Source: Antedon mediterranea (Eukaryota; Echinodermata; Crinoidea; Comatulida; Antedonidae). Taken from it: a DNA stretch of 64,000 nucleotides. The stretch is taken from assembly GCF_964355755.1 (NCBI RefSeq), contig NC_092672.1, positions 27,028,501-27,092,500 of the forward strand. Reading direction: 5' to 3'. Position 1 is the first letter of the stretch. The number at the start of each line of letters is the position of its first letter. Below, in pieces: positions 28,397-41,588 of the stretch. The notes below the pieces were generated by a model, which worked only from the letters and a program-made list of their open reading frames with translations, was not told the DNA's origin and did no database searches. Position numbers and translations under genes: made by a program.

Positions 28397-29259
28397 GGAG
28401 ACAAAAGGTGTATTGCTACTTGGTTTGGATGTTTTTACCTAATCACAATATTGTACAGTCTCCATACAAACTTATTAACAAAAAATTATTCCGAACTGCA
28501 AATAACATTCAAAGCTCCAAATTCTATATATTTTATTTCAGGTAAAAATGAGGTAATCTAATATACATAGAAATGGTTGCTATGGTGATAAAACACATTT
28601 TTTTATACACCTAAAAAGTTAACATTATATTCATTAGATAACCTAATTGGCATTTCTTATAAATACCAGTATCAGATGATTTTTGCCTATGGAATAAAAA
28701 GTAACTGGATAATTTGCATAATTGTATGTTGTTGCTATGGAAATGAAAATGCATTTTGTTACAAAATTATACAATTTTGGAATTATTTTTTTTACATAAC
28801 TATATTTAACAATACTAGTAGATAGTTTAAATTCAAAAATTGCTAAAAAAGTTATTGTATATTATTTGAAAAAAAAACTTTTGTGCTTTTTTATGGAAAA
28901 ATTCTGTGTAAAATCTGTAATGTAAAAAAATGCATAGCAACGGTTGCTATAGCAATGGATATTTTAATTTTTTCATTTTCCAATACCAGAGTATGGTTCT
29001 AGCAAGTTTCAATGATTGTTGGTGAGTAGTTTTGGAGAAAAGTACTTTTAAGTTAAATTCTCCAAAAAACAAAATTTTAATGTAAAAAATGGCGGCCATT
29101 TTGATTTTGCGATTTGGGCATGTTCCCCAAGGGGATTCTGGGTAATTTTGAGTTGTGACCTTCCCTAGACCTATATTTTCAAAAAAATATAAAAATTAGC
29201 CGGTAGTACTTCCATTGCCACTTCAACCAAAAAATAGCCTCTAATCTGCCCACCTTACA

Positions 29260-30149
29260 TATAGAAGGAAAAGAAATTGAAAATATCCATCTTAAGCATT
29301 GTAAATATACATTAAATGTCCAGCAGTCGTGTCCCAACGAGGCGGCCAGAAGTGAATTAGGCCATATCCAATTAAAGTATTACAGACATATTAGAATGTT
29401 AAGTTACTGGATTAAAATATTAATGATGGAAGACACAAGACTACCAAAAATATGCCTTCTTCAACAAAAGTCCTGGGCCCAGAAGGGAAGCGACTGCTGG
29501 GTACTAAATGTTAAATATATTCTTAACTATTACGGATTTAATTATATTTTTTATTTAAATGATATAAATAATAATTTCTTACACAATTTCAGCCAGAGGG
29601 TATACGATACAGCTTTACAGAACGGAAGAGAAAGTCTCCAAAAAAACCCACGTTTGCGATTTTATAATATTTTAAAGCTGATTATGTTACAGAAGACTAT
29701 TTACATGATTTAAATTTTAAGTTTAGGACACTTTTATCAAGTTTCGTTTATCAACACATAATTTATTTATTGAGAAGGGAAGACATCTTAAAATAAATTA
29801 GAGAAAATAGAATCTGTTTATTTTGTAATACTGGTGAAATTGAAGACGAATTGCATTTCTTATTTAGTTGTTCTATATACAACAACCTGAGACAGAAATA
29901 CATTAAAATCAAAAATCAAAATATATATACCTATTTGAATTATGTATTTATAAATAAAAGAGAAATAAGACTGTTTGCTATATACATTGAAAAAAGTTTT
30001 AACTTAAGGAATGTCCAAATCAAGAGAAATAATTTTATTTTAATGTTTTAGAAAATGCATAAGTTTAAGAAACTATCGCCTAAATATTGATTCATGCTAT
30101 TATGTAATATGGACCGAAGGCCAAAATTACGAATAAAGAAAGAAAAAAA
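29260..30149 (+). mobile_element. LINE family 2, 3' part of the broken copy
   Basis: Resumes the element of 23134-23530: GKEIENIHLKHCKYTLNVQ, ARSELGHIQLKYYRHIRML, SYWIKILMMEDTRLP, then CLFCNTGEIEDELHFLFSC (C-x2-C-x8-H-x4-C). Several frameshifts and stops occur. It ends GAATAAAGAAAGAAAAAAA, followed by GATCA at 30150-30154, matching the GATCA before 23134. Confidence 0.75.
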
Positions 30150-31338
30150 GATCATATTCCCCTGTCAGGAACAAACAATCCCCACATTTGACCAATCAGA
30201 GCATAGATTTAGTTTCAGTGTAAATTATTAATTACCAGTACCCGGCGTAATAGTAGTGAGGCCAATGTGAGTTTTTCCATCATAGGGAGAATTTTCTGGT
30301 AATAGTTGGCAACCATGTGGAATATATCCCTTATGGGATGACAAAAAAGATAGAGGTGGATGCCACTCTCAAATTTCAGGTCAAATGTCATTTTCAAGGT
30401 TATAATGTCAAATATGGTACAATAGAGGTTTAAGCTGTTTTCAACAACATATAAGCCAATTAAATGAAATGTAACCATTATTGGATCATTATTGACATTG
30501 CGGAAGATTATCAATTCATCAATTTTTCAACTTACAAGTTTAAAGGTCATTTTCAAAGTCAAATAAAGCACAAACCTGTTAAATAATCGGTATTAATAAT
30601 TGAAATAAATATAATTTTCATGAGGATAGGATGGGGCTGATGGTTATAGTGTGGTGTCAAAAAGATCAGAATTTTACTCGGAAGATTTTAAACTTAAAAG
30701 CATTTGAATCACTCCTGAAAGTGGGAGATGAGTCCTAGAGTATAAAAATAACCGATTGGAATGTCTTAAATTACATTAAAACCGTCACAGAGGGGTTGTG
30801 AGTTGAGAGTAATGGGCCCATTTTAAGTGTTTCCTTTAGCCTAAGTGAATACAATGGAAATACAGTACTTAAATATTTATTGAGTAAAGTGAAATACTTA
30901 ATATTTAAGGGAAATAATCACTTTAGTGTGATTGGTAAAATACGGCCACTGAGTCTAGTTAGATGTAGCATTTCAAGACCCTCCAAAGACTATGTCTGTT
31001 ATACAGTTTTCTTCTCAAGAGTACCATATATTTGGCAATTAAACTTTTCTATGTACTGTAAGTGCAAATTCTTAATCTTATTCAATTCCATTTATAAGGA
31101 GTGGATGCGTTACGAACGTTTTCCATTTTATTTATTTGTTTACACCTTATTTATAGAGGGTGACCCTAAACAGCGTATGCTGACAATCAATTACCCTCTT
31201 GATGAGTGACAATGGCTGTGTGTATACTAGTACACCGGGGTAAACCCCTACTCGTCTCGAAAGATGTACTTGGCTCACTGGACCTACGGTTTAGGCCTAG
31301 TCCTTATCCGAGAAGACTCATTCTACCACCAGAGCCAT

Positions 31339-31432
31339 GGAGTGAGTGAGACTCGAACCCCTGCCGATTTTAATATGGCAATGTATTACGGTTCCACTGT
31401 CTTAACCACTTGGCCACCCACTCACTCACTCC
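31339..31432 (-). mobile_element. tRNA-Ser/Leu-like SINE head, unit 1
   Basis: The minus strand has a perfect end pairing GGAGTGAGTGAG/CTCACTCACTCC, an A box TGGCCAAGTGGTTAAGAC, an anticodon-like stem CAGTG/CATTG with an oversized loop, a long variable arm, and B box GGTTCGAGTC. The oversized loop argues against a working tRNA. Confidence 0.5.
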
Positions 31433-32104
31433 AGTATGAAAAGCTGAAGCTGATTATTCTTACTAGGGTTTCAGTCACTTTGCTATTCACTATACCATGC
31501 ATCGTCCATACTTTAGTAGGATATACGGTATATTGGAGTTACAAAGTGCATAGGCCTATAATTACCATATATAGCATATCATCAACTTTTAGGTATAAGT
31601 ACAATCTTTGTCATTGACATAGAAGAATATCATTTCTCCTTGTTGGTCTTGCATTCTGAAAATCCAGGAGACGAGGAGAAGGTTGTGCACAAGTTTCCAT
31701 TTGGCGGAAAAATGTTATCCATCATTTGTCCCAGTTCCACATACACCCACAAAAATTGAATATTAATAGGATTTTCTTTCAAGCAAAAATTAAAAACTTC
31801 GTGTTTGACGAGTTCCACAAAATGCAGTAATTCTGTACCTAAAGTATCTGCCTCCTCTTGAAATACATTACTGAAAATCTATAACTAATTAGGATTCATG
31901 ACAATACAAATAGATTATATTTTCATGTCATAATTGTTGCGAGACAGATTTTTTTTAAATATAAAAAGCAAATAAGTCGAGGCCTGTGTGTTCTTCAGTC
32001 AGCATTTCTTTCTAAAATCCTGGACACGCCACTGCTATGAATATTTACCAATAATATTATAATATTCACGGTGTTTTTTAGAGTGTTGCCCTTTAAATTG
32101 AAGG

Positions 32105-32112
32105 TATAAAAG
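32105..32112 (+). promoter_or_regulatory. TATA box of gene CD
   Basis: TATAAAAG lies 86 bp before the ATG, in the conserved flank shared with B and EF. No equivalent exists before the second-domain exons at 39168. Confidence 0.7.
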
Positions 32113-32190
32113 TTGTACCACTTATTACAAATGCCATTAAGTTTTGAAAACACGGTACTTTGATAAAGCAATCATTCAACTATAATCAAG

Positions 32191-35100
32191 ATGTTTATAT
32201 CAACTGTGATAGCATTTATCATCTACTCATTCATATTTTGTGAAGGACAAGGTAAAATATCAATTTTTCTACTTTTCATACATATACATGAGTGCTGTTG
32301 TTCACTAAGGTATTGGAATATTATGCCTAGTCAAATTTTATTATGTTTTTAATATATTACAGGTTGTCTTGTATTTGTAGGAAAAGAAAACACTTTATCC
32401 CTCTATTTCTTCTGCACCGCCCTCTTCAGCAACACTGTGATACTACATGTTCTCCGAGGAAACCCTTATTTGCACAATTTACTATATAGGCTAGTGTTAT
32501 TATGATGTTTAAAATAAGATTATTTTATATCGTGAATGTTGTGAATTTATAATAAACTTATGTTTGTATAACTTAAAATATTACATTACATCTTTCATTA
32601 GTATCCACATAATATTGTTTCAGTATCGCAATTCAATAGTAAAATATTTGATCAGGGTATTAACTTAGTAGGCCTAACATAATCATGTAAATTTTACATT
32701 TATTCATTCAGTTACAAATCCACATTAAAATGCATCACCATCATCATTATACTATACGTTTAAGTAATTTCAAGTAAGCTCATACATTTTTTTTGTAATC
32801 TAAAATTCTTTCATATTTACTTTGATTTTTATATCTCTAAAATACAAGAGAAAATAATATTTAGCTTTTCCTTTACATTAGTGGCTTCCACATGTAATAT
32901 GCCGATTGGTCTCGCTGACAACGTCCGAAGCACAAAGTTTCCTGATTCAGCATTTTCAGCCAGCTCTTATGAAAGTTATGGCCAAAGACCATCAAGAGGT
33001 AGATTGAATGCAAAGCATGAGAACGATAATAATATGGGAGCGTGGATGACCAACAATGATCCATGGATTCAAATATATTTGAAAGATGTCATTGAAATCG
33101 GAGGCATAATTACACAAGGACACAATGGTTATCCTTACTGGGTTACGAAGTTTCAAGTTTCATACTCAAAGGATGGAAAAGCGTTTTTCTACGTCAAACA
33201 AGCCGGTTCTAACAATGAGGTGTCTTTACTCTACTTTATTTTTGATACGTGTCTATAATAACAATAATAAAGCCAAATAGATTGATAATCATAACATGAT
33301 TGACATTTACCGAGAAATTATTACTTTATTTTAATTGACAATGCGTTAATTTTATTTAAACAAATATACTGTATTATAAGTACGTTCTAATACAAACAAT
33401 ACAGACAACAGTCTCATATGAAACACATCATACATGTTTGACAGCTCATACAATTCATACACACTTAAAATATATAAAGACAACTTGAGAATATATTATA
33501 AAACAAAACATTATCTGTACAATTTGTAGGGTTCTTCACAATAGTTTAGATCCTTATTTTGCTGGTTTTTAGTTCAGACTCCAATTATGCCAGTCATTAG
33601 CATCATGTGATAGCTGTATCTTCCGAGTATAACTAATTTAATTTTAATTTGTAAGCTGTGTTTTTTTAAAAATATTTACATTTAAATAGGTCTTTACTGG
33701 GAACACTGATTCAGACACATACATACGCAACGACTTTAAGTCGATTTTCGCCCGTTACATACGGATTCATCCAAAGGACTGGAATGGAGCTACTAGTCTC
33801 AGGTTTGAACTTCTTTCCTGTGGTAAGTATATACTCGTTTTACTTCTACATCATGCCTGCGCATCAATTGCTAATGGCCCAGTGACAAAATAGCAGCCGT
33901 CTAAAACAAGATGGTCTTTTTACTATAAAAGGAGTAAATCCAAAAACATCGACAAACCGAGCCAATACTATCCTAATCATGTTGCTCGTTTTTTTCTGGT
34001 GACGTTGAAACTAACCCAGGACCCAAGAAAGTTAAATGTCTACTTTCAAAACGCGCGTAGCATTAAAAATAAAATGCATTTTAGACCACCAAAACCAACG
34101 TTGAGCACCTTGAGCCTCTTCATCAATCTCTTAATATAAGCTAATACTTGAATCCACAAAGGCTGAATTGTGCTAGTCGGTGATTTTAACCTGCCCGATT
34201 TTCAGTGGAATGACGACGGTAGCCATACTTCATAGCCATAAATCAAACTCTGATAGTATGCTTGTTTTTCTGATCAAATCATTTTAACCTTTCCTAATAT
34301 AATTTTTCCTATACTCGTTTGAATAACATTTTAGATCTTGTACTTTATAGTAATTTTAAATACAATTGTAATGTTTCCATTGATGACTCGATCGTCTTTG
34401 AGTCTGATCATGAGTCCCTTCATATTAAGTTTGATATTGATTCCTGTTCTCGAGATAGTCATACTTTTAGGACTATTTAAAATTGTTCTAAAACTAATTG
34501 GGCTGTTATGTGCAATCTTTTTGATATATGTACCTTGGGATATCTTCAAGAGCTTTAATGATGTCTGTCTGGATGTGTTTTATAGTTTTGTCTCATCTAC
34601 TATTAAAGATATGGTTCCCACTATTACCCCCAACTTTCGCAAAGCTTTAAATATTAAAGAAATAGGCGTAAATTATATAGACAATATCGTACTGAATTTC
34701 ATAACAATGAATTTATCTATGCTCGTAGACATTTTAAACAACTTTGTAGAGTTTAAGTATCAAGAACCCTACATTTAAGAGTAACTATAAACAAACAGCC
34801 CCAACCATACTCAAGTATGGAGCTACTGAAGCTTGCAAACCTAATGATATTGATGAAGCCAATTTTGTATAATTTATTTGCTAGCTCTAATGATGTTAAG
34901 ATTACTATACTACCTTTCCTGATTTTGCTGAATATCCCCCTGATACTCTTTCTAATTTTTCTGTCAATTCTAATGAGGTTGCAAATACTTCTCAAGAATT
35001 AATCCCCATAAAGCGTTTGGCTGCGATAGGTTATGGAGAGTCGGTATTTTAAAGTAATTAAGTGCTAGGTCATAACAAATATACTCAGGCCCTAGAATGA

Positions 35101-38100
35101 TTCTAAGGGATCTTTTTTGGAGTTTCTCTATTTGGAGCGATTGTTTAAGGGTAATAGCGCCATGTCAATTCTTGTATTTTCCTTACAATTGGGAACGTTG
35201 TAACGTTTGCTCCCAATTTAAAAAGCAGATTTTTGTTATAATATTAGGAATTTTCGCCCTATGCCGTTGGTTTCTCTGTAAGATTTCCGAAAAAATTGTT
35301 AATACTGTAAATGGTTTCAATAATTTTTTTCTAACGTTGGACCTAACCTAGCCAAAAAAATAACAAGTCAATTTCCAAGTCATGATAGTCCCAATGATTA
35401 CATTAAGAAACGTATTCCAAATTCTATTTTTTAGAGGCCACTTCCAAAGAAGTATTAATTACAGAAGTGAACTTATATTTAAGTCTAAAAATTCCAGCGG
35501 ACATGGTGATGTACCTATGTCAATAGTTAAACCCATTATATATGAAATCAGTGAGCCATTGACACATATTTATAATCGTTAACTTGAGACTGGCATTTTC
35601 CAAGATACCCTTAAGATTGCAAAAAGTGTTCCCATCTACAAAGCTGGGATAAAAGTAGTTTCTCAAATTATCGACCGATCCCCTTGTTGCCCAAATTTTC
35701 TAAAATTTTAGAAAATTATTTAACACCCGTCTGTTGAAATTTATAGACAAATTTGATATTTTATATTCAGGACAATTTGGTTTTAGAAAAAATATGTCCA
35801 CCACTAGCCATGCATTGCTTCACTTTTCCGAGTTTATGCTTAAAGAGATGGACAGGTCTAACTATACAATTGGAATTTTTATTGACTTAAAAAAGGCGTT
35901 TGATACCATCGACCACAATATCCTTATAAAAAAAACTTGAAGCTTATGGTATTCGTGGAATTGCCAATAAATGGATGCAAAATTATCTTTCTAACAGAAA
36001 ACAATTTTTAACAATACATTTTGATACCACCTCAGAATTAACAGACATTTTATGTGGCATTCCACAGGGATCAATTTTGGGGCCCACTTTATTCTTTTTA
36101 TATATTAATGACATTTGTAATGCTTCTTCCCTAATGAAATACACACTTTATTCTGATGATGATACAAATATACTTTTTTTCTGGTAAGAACCTGCAATTT
36201 ATCTGTAATATTATTAATGATGAGCTAAAAAAATTAATACTTGGTTTAAGGTAAATAAATTGACGTTGAACCATAGTAAGACAAAGTATATTATTTTCAG
36301 CTGCAAAAACAATTATGAACCGACACATTTAGTTATTAGTGGTGTTGCAATTGAACGGGTAAATAAAATAAAGTTTTTATGAGTTGATTATTGATGGAAA
36401 TTTAAATTGGAAGTGTCATATTGATTATATTCATTCCAAAATTTATTATTAATTTATTATTATTTATTATTTAAGTATTGGAATTATTTATAAAGTGAAA
36501 CATTTACTAAATACACCAGCTTTATTTAAATTATATAATTCATTAGTTTTGCCTTATTTTACATATTGTTGTGAAGTCTGGGGTAATACCTTTAGAACTA
36601 GTTTAAATTGTTTATACATAAATTATTACAAAAAAGGCACACAGACTTGTTATGAAAGCCAATGTTTTATTTTTTTTAAACTCTTGATCTTTATAATTTA
36701 ATAAAACTATATACAGTTTCTCTAATGCATAAAGCTTTTCATAACTTACTCCCAGCGATTGTTCAAAATAATTTCATTTTATGCTCAGTTGTCCACGATA
36801 AATATACTCGACAAAAACACCAATTCTACCCACAATTTAAAAGAACCACTCAAAAATCATAAACTATCTTTTTTTTTTGTTAAGATAAAAAAAAAAGATT
36901 GTTTGCATTTTCTTAAAAGTTACATTTTGCTTGCCTATGACCTTTGTGCCATTTTTAGTCGCGTGGAAGCGACTCTATAGTTCACTATGTCGGTCGGTCG
37001 GTCTGTCTGTCGGTCTGTCTGTCGGTCTGTCTGTCTGTCGGTCCGGTATCACTATGCGTTTTATCGCTTTCTGACCTTATCTTGATATCAGTTTAATCTA
37101 GCTAGGTCAATTTTTCACAGTATATTCCTTATGGCCAGGAATCAATGTGGTTATGTTTTCACGGTGCGCAATAAAAAATTACGCGGTCTACGCACGATTT
37201 AACGAAATCACGTTTGTAATCATATCTTCACAACCATGAATCACAATTAAATAAAATTTGGTACTCATAAATTTCAGGGCATAAATCATCATATGGCAAT
37301 ACAATTACGTGCGTAGCGCATGTAACGCATGCGTACGCGCGCTTAACATTTTCAAAATTTATTTTCGATGAAATAAGAGTACATTTCAGGCAATTTTAAG
37401 CGTTTAAAAAATTGCCATGAGTGCGCATATTTTTGCGCGCGCACTGCGCGTTAAATGTTATTGCGCACTCTTTTTGCCCGATTTCTGTTTTCTTCACTTA
37501 CTTTCAACTCGAAATTACGTTATACGAGCACGTCGAAAGTGACAGGCTACGCACGTGTAAATTTAAAAAAAATAAATGTTTTTAAACATTTCAACATTTT
37601 TAAACATGTTCAGTAATTTCGGTCAGTATAGTTCACTATGTCGGTCGGTCGGTCTCTCTGTCTGTCTGTCGGTCTGTCTGTCGGTCTGTCTGTTGGTCTG
37701 TCTGTCGGTCCGGTATCACTATGCATTGTAGCACGCGACTTAATGGCTGTTGGCCTTGTTCATATTACTATTTATATATAGATACTATTTTGTAACAGGG
37801 GGTTTCTACTTATAAGCTGTGCTTCAGAGATTCCCCCTTTCCATTCATTCGTTTTGTAATGAATATTTATGTATGTTTCTATTTTTTGTTGTGAATGGAA
37901 ATAAAGATACAAACAAACACACAATCTCTTCTCGTATATATCACCTATTCTCTTTTCTGTCCAACATGACTTTGTCTCTGGCAGATCGTGTCAGACTAAC
38001 CTTGCTATTCTATGTAATCAGTTGCTTATCAGTCTTTTGGGTTTAGAGAAACAATCTCAGTGTGATATTGTCAACACTGACTATTCAAAAGCATTCGATA

Positions 38101-40969
38101 AAGTATGACACGATATTATAAGTATCAGATACTTACTTTATCACTTTTTTTTATTCAGTTCACAACCAACAGCGATGAAATCTAAACATAATACTATATT
38201 CATATTTGCAACAATAAGATAAACTTAGATTGGAACATAACAGAGATTAAAAAAAATTTACCCTTAAATACAATTTAAAAAATCAATATCCAAACAATTA
38301 ACAAGCACACTATTAAATGTGTAACCGCTGAAAAATACTTCGTTTTGTGCATTCAACAACACGACCACAAGGAACGTGAAGCAAACACTTGCCTGCGAGT
38401 ACGAGTTTGTATATTTAACTTAAACAAAGTAACAAGAGGACAATCATAAACAGAATTGAAAGAGTTGTTTAAAAATATCCTATCAAAAACAACTCTGCGA
38501 TTTTCAAGACAAATAAGAGAAACATTATAATTATGACAATATCAAAAAATACTCATTTTTATTACAACAATAACCTGTCTATTGATAGGTTTAACTTTCA
38601 AAAAGATCTGAAACTTAACTTTATTAAACATGTTGTTGCTAAGGGTAATAGAATGATGGGTATGCTTTGGCGTCACTGTAAATTGATAGTGTTACTAAAC
38701 TTTTATTATTTCTTTTGTCCGATCGATTTTTTATTTTTCATCATTTCAATTTCGATCTCTCAATCAAATCGTATCGAACGTGTTCAATACAAATTTATTT
38801 ATTTCATTAACTAAAACAATTCTGGTCTTCTAATCATCTTCCTCTGCTTCATAATCGGAGAAGTTTTTTCGATTTGATTTTTTTCTTCAAATGCTTTAAA
38901 CTCCTTTTTAAATTATAATTGTTGTCATTTTCTCTCTTAAAATTGATGTTCTAACTCTCACACTGACCTTTTCCCCTTGTCCGTTGTCGAACGTAACTAA
39001 AAATGATTTTAATCAAAGATTATCCAGGCTTTACAATTTAATTTCTATTAAAGGTAAGACTATCGATATTTTTTTGACACTTTAGACCTAAAGTTCTTAA
39101 AGCAATAAAAAAAATACATATAGTGAAATACAAGAGAAAACAATATTTAGGTTTTTGTTTTCATTAGTGGCTTCCACATGTAACATGCCGATTGGTCTCG
39201 CTGATGACGTCCGAGACACAAGGTTTCCTGACTCAGCATTTTCAGCCAGCTCTTATGAAGGGGAGGGCCAAAGACCATCAAGAGGTCGACTGAATGCAAT
39301 GCATGAAAGCTCTTCTAAAATGGGAGCATGGATGGCCAATGATCCTTGGATTCAAGTAGATTTGAAAGATGTCATTGACATCGGAGGCATAATTACACAA
39401 GGACAAAATGGTTATCCTTACTGGGTTACGAAGTTTCATGTTTCATTCTCAAAGGATGGAAAGACGTTTATCTACCTCAGACAAGCCGGTTCTAACAAAA
39501 AGGTTTCTTTACTCTACTTACTTGAACTTCATTTTTGATACGTGTCTATAATTACAATAATAAAGCCATATAGAATGGTAATACATAACATGATTGACAT
39601 TTACCAAGAAATTATTACCTAGACAATGGGTTAATTTATTTAAACAGATATACTATATTAAATGTACGTTCTAACACAAAAAATACAAAATACCACAGAA
39701 AACTGTATTGGTCTCATATAAAAAATAAGAAGTTAATTCGATGTTGGCAGCTCATAGAATTCATACACGCTTCTTAAAATATAATTAAAAGACAAATTGA
39801 GAATAAAACAAAACATTATCTGAACTATTTGTAGGGTTTTTCACAATGTTTTAGATCCTTTTTTTAATATGTGAGTTCCTACTCTGTTGACATCACTTTT
39901 GTTGAGTTTAGACTCTTTATATTAACCTCTTTGGTGGGAATATGCCAGTCATCAGCATCGTGTGGTAAATGTTTCATCCGAGGATTACTACTTTGATTTT
40001 ATTTTATTAACCTACGGATTTTTAAAATGTTTACATTTAAATAGGTGTTTACTGGGAACAATGATTCAGACACACAACGCACCAACTACTTTGAAAATAA
40101 GATTACCGCTCGTTATATACGGATTCATCCAAAGGAATGGTATGGAGCTACTAGTCTTAGGTTTGAACTTCTTTCCTGTAACTGGTAAGTAGGCCTATAC
40201 TCGTTTTCTTCTCTGTATGATACTGACATCATGCCTGTGTCAAAATAATCAAGTGGTTAAAAAAGCAATCTTAGGCCTACGTGGAAAGGTCTCTGGTAAC
40301 TAACCTAACGGACCAATCATGTTACTATAAACAGGTCTAGTAATTAGTGTCGATATTATTGGGTGGAAAAGACGTTTTCTCACAAATATATTAGAACCCT
40401 TAACTTTACCCTTTCAGAAAGTAAAATCACTGAGTAAAGTCAAGATAGTGTAGTATCTTCTACACTACCTTTGGTGATGAGCTTGATATTTCGGCTCATG
40501 TTAAAAGAATACAGATTTTATTTGTTATTTTTGAAATTATCAATGAACCGATTTTCTTGACATTCAATACTATTGACAATATGCATGTTCTGTAAGTACC
40601 GTAGCCTATGTTTCCACCAAAACATTCAGGATGATAACTTGAAAATTGCCATCGTCCAAACAAACAAACAAACAAATAAACCAAAACACACAAATAAAGT
40701 AGTACGTTTTATACTTAGCAAAAGTACTATTTTGCCAGGTAATAAAGTAAATTCTAAACAGGAAAGAATGAAATTCTAAGCATGAATGAATGTAGTGTAT
40801 ACTGATTCTAAGATTGTTTCTTCGAAGGAAAAGTGATAAAATCAATTTATTTGCTCTTCCACCTGAATATTATCACTCTTGCCTGATGTAAATATTTATT
40901 TGACAAGTAATGCAGCTTATCCTCAATGAGACATTATGAATTATTTCTTTCGTAATCTATTTTTTCAGA
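32191..40969 (+). CDS. Gene CD: secreted protein with two tandem F5/8C domains
   Basis: Proposed 335-aa secreted protein. Exons: 32191-32251 (signal MFISTVIAFIIYSFIFCEGQ, phase 1), 32882-33219 and 33690-33822 (domain 1), 39168-39502 and 40045-40184 (domain 2), and 40969 (last base of stop). Domain 1 ends RFELLSC with phase 1 exit and donor G|GTAAGT. Domain 2 enters in phase 1 (VASTCNMPIGL), so the join is in frame. The stop TG|A is formed across the final junction. Both domains have PSRGRLN, GAWM, ITQG, ARYIRIHP and terminal Cys. Domain 1 has WIQIYL where domain 2 has the usual WIQVDL. The 5.3-kb central intron is filled with LINE remnants. The alternative is two separate genes, but the first then lacks a last exon and the second lacks a start. 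Confidence 0.65.
33995..34024 (+). other. 2A-like ribosome-skipping peptide motif in a LINE
   Basis: In frame codons read SGDVETNPGP, matching the D-x-E-x-N-P-G-P consensus that makes ribosomes skip a peptide bond. The paralogous element keeps it at 47963-47992. CR1-like LINEs of sea urchins and other animals are known to carry such motifs near the ORF2 start. Here the frame breaks soon afterwards, so the copy is inactive. Confidence 0.75.
36957..37760. mobile_element. Unknown terminal-inverted-repeat element, unit-1 specific
   Basis: This 804-bp segment is absent at the matching point of unit 2 (50628/50629). The ends AGTCGCGTG (36957-36965) and CACGCGACT (37732-37740) are perfect 9-bp inverted repeats; 20 bp more follow the right end. 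Two direct subterminal blocks (about 36975-37055 and 37627-37724) carry (CGGTCTGT)n-type repeats and end GGTCCGGTATCACTATGC. The core is rich in GCGC motifs. There is no coding frame, so it is probably a non-autonomous DNA transposon of unidentified class. Confidence 0.65.
37960..39110 (+). pseudogene. Decayed LINE of the 13.7-kb family, unit 1
   Basis: Pieces match the 13.7-kb LINE in order: FVSGRSCQTNLAIL-like residues in a broken frame and QCDIVNTDYSKAFDKV near 37965-38108; VVAKGNRMMGMLWRHCK near 38630-38685; RIERVQYKF near 38769; and a C-terminal FRPKVLKAIKK-like end near 39080-39110. Stops and deletions are frequent. It ends close to the acceptor of the second-domain exon. Confidence 0.6.
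39168..40184 (+). CDS. Second discoidin-domain exons of gene CD
   Basis: Exon 39168-39502 (acceptor TTTTCATTAG, phase 1 in, phase 0 out, donor GTTTCT) and exon 40045-40184 (donor G|GTAAGT). The sequence includes ADDVRDTRFPDSAFSASSYE, DPWIQVDLKDV, GGIITQGQNG, ARYIRIHPKEW and SLRFELLSCN. Listed separately because its membership of CD is inferred from splice phase, not from a transcript. Confidence 0.85.
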
Positions 40970-41425
40970 TAAATAGAACGGCAAAACAAACTACTGTCAA
41001 GGTACGAACGTCTGACCCACAGTGAATTAACTAATCATCAAATAGTAGAGTAGTATTAGTACTATGAATTATGGAAAATCGTGATATTTAACAGCTAAAT
41101 TAAATTATAAAATGTTTAAACAATTATTGTGACGGTGAAATTATTAATTAGAAAAAAACAAATAGGCATAAAACATAAATTATATATGTCAAATATTGCA
41201 TTTTAAATCACGGATTTAACTTGATGTATTGTTTCTGAATGTGTAAATGCATTTGGGAGTCATACAGTTTGAATTATGAAATATAAATTACATATTAATT
41301 GTATTGAATGAAATTTAATTAAATATTATGAATAATGTAGAAATACAATTTTAGAACTTGTTTTTTTGTTGTCTTTGTATGTCTCCACTACTCAATCATT
41401 TCGTTTTTAACCTTGGAATAAAATA
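40969..41425 (+). other. Gene CD last exon (3' UTR) with poly(A) signal
   Basis: The acceptor TTTTTCAG ends at 40968; base 40969 completes TGA. AATAAA is at 41417-41422. The exon is homologous to 22441-22900 and 53811-54390. Confidence 0.6.
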
Positions 41426-41588
41426 AAATAAAAACACACAAACAAACGAAGGAACAAAACAATTGAAAGGCGATGTTATTAATAGGTGTACAATACATTA
41501 GTTTTATATTAACGAAAGCGGCCATTTTAACGAACACTATACATCCTGATATAAATCAATGTTTAGCGCCAGTAGTTGGTCCCGATCA

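Larger units (their letters stand above)
33985..37920 (+). mobile_element. CR1-like LINE remnant: 2A peptide, endonuclease, reverse transcriptase
   Basis: Order: 2A-like SGDVETNPGP (33995-34024); endonuclease start NVYFQNARSIKNKMH in the next frame; GDFNLPDFQW (GDFN at 34179-34190); NILDLVLYSN and SDHESLHIKFDID; reverse transcriptase from about 35500 with LPKFSKILE, SGQFGFRKNMSTTSHALLHF, IFIDLKKAFDTIDHNIL, CGIPQGSILGP and YTLYSDDDTN in place of the usual YADD; then LPYFTYCCEVWG. Many frameshifts and stops. The 3' UTR ends near GGAAATAAAGATACAAAC. A separate element interrupts it at 36957-37760. It lies in the central intron of gene CD. Confidence 0.75.
30150..41588 (+). repeat. Tandem segmental duplication, first unit (carries gene CD)
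   Basis: Nearly identical to 44111-54617 along its whole length, including non-coding DNA, introns and embedded LINE remnants. The units differ by small indels and one 804-bp insertion (36957-37760). Frames at 30215-30514, 30880-31209 and 31264-31617 are shared only because the DNA is duplicated; they resemble no protein. No other gene was seen in 30150-32100. Confidence 0.9.

Noticed and set aside
30880-31617. Two + strand frames repeated in the second unit (44841-45581)
   Set aside because: They are conserved only because the whole DNA is duplicated; one overlaps a tRNA-like SINE head, and neither resembles a protein.
34338-34778. Hydrophobic 146-aa frame that looks like a membrane protein
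   Set aside because: It is an out-of-frame shadow of the LINE endonuclease; the true frame shows NILDLV and SDHESLHIKF.
34753-35002. Overlapping frames on both strands with many Leu/Ile
   Set aside because: AT-rich shadows within the LINE linker region.
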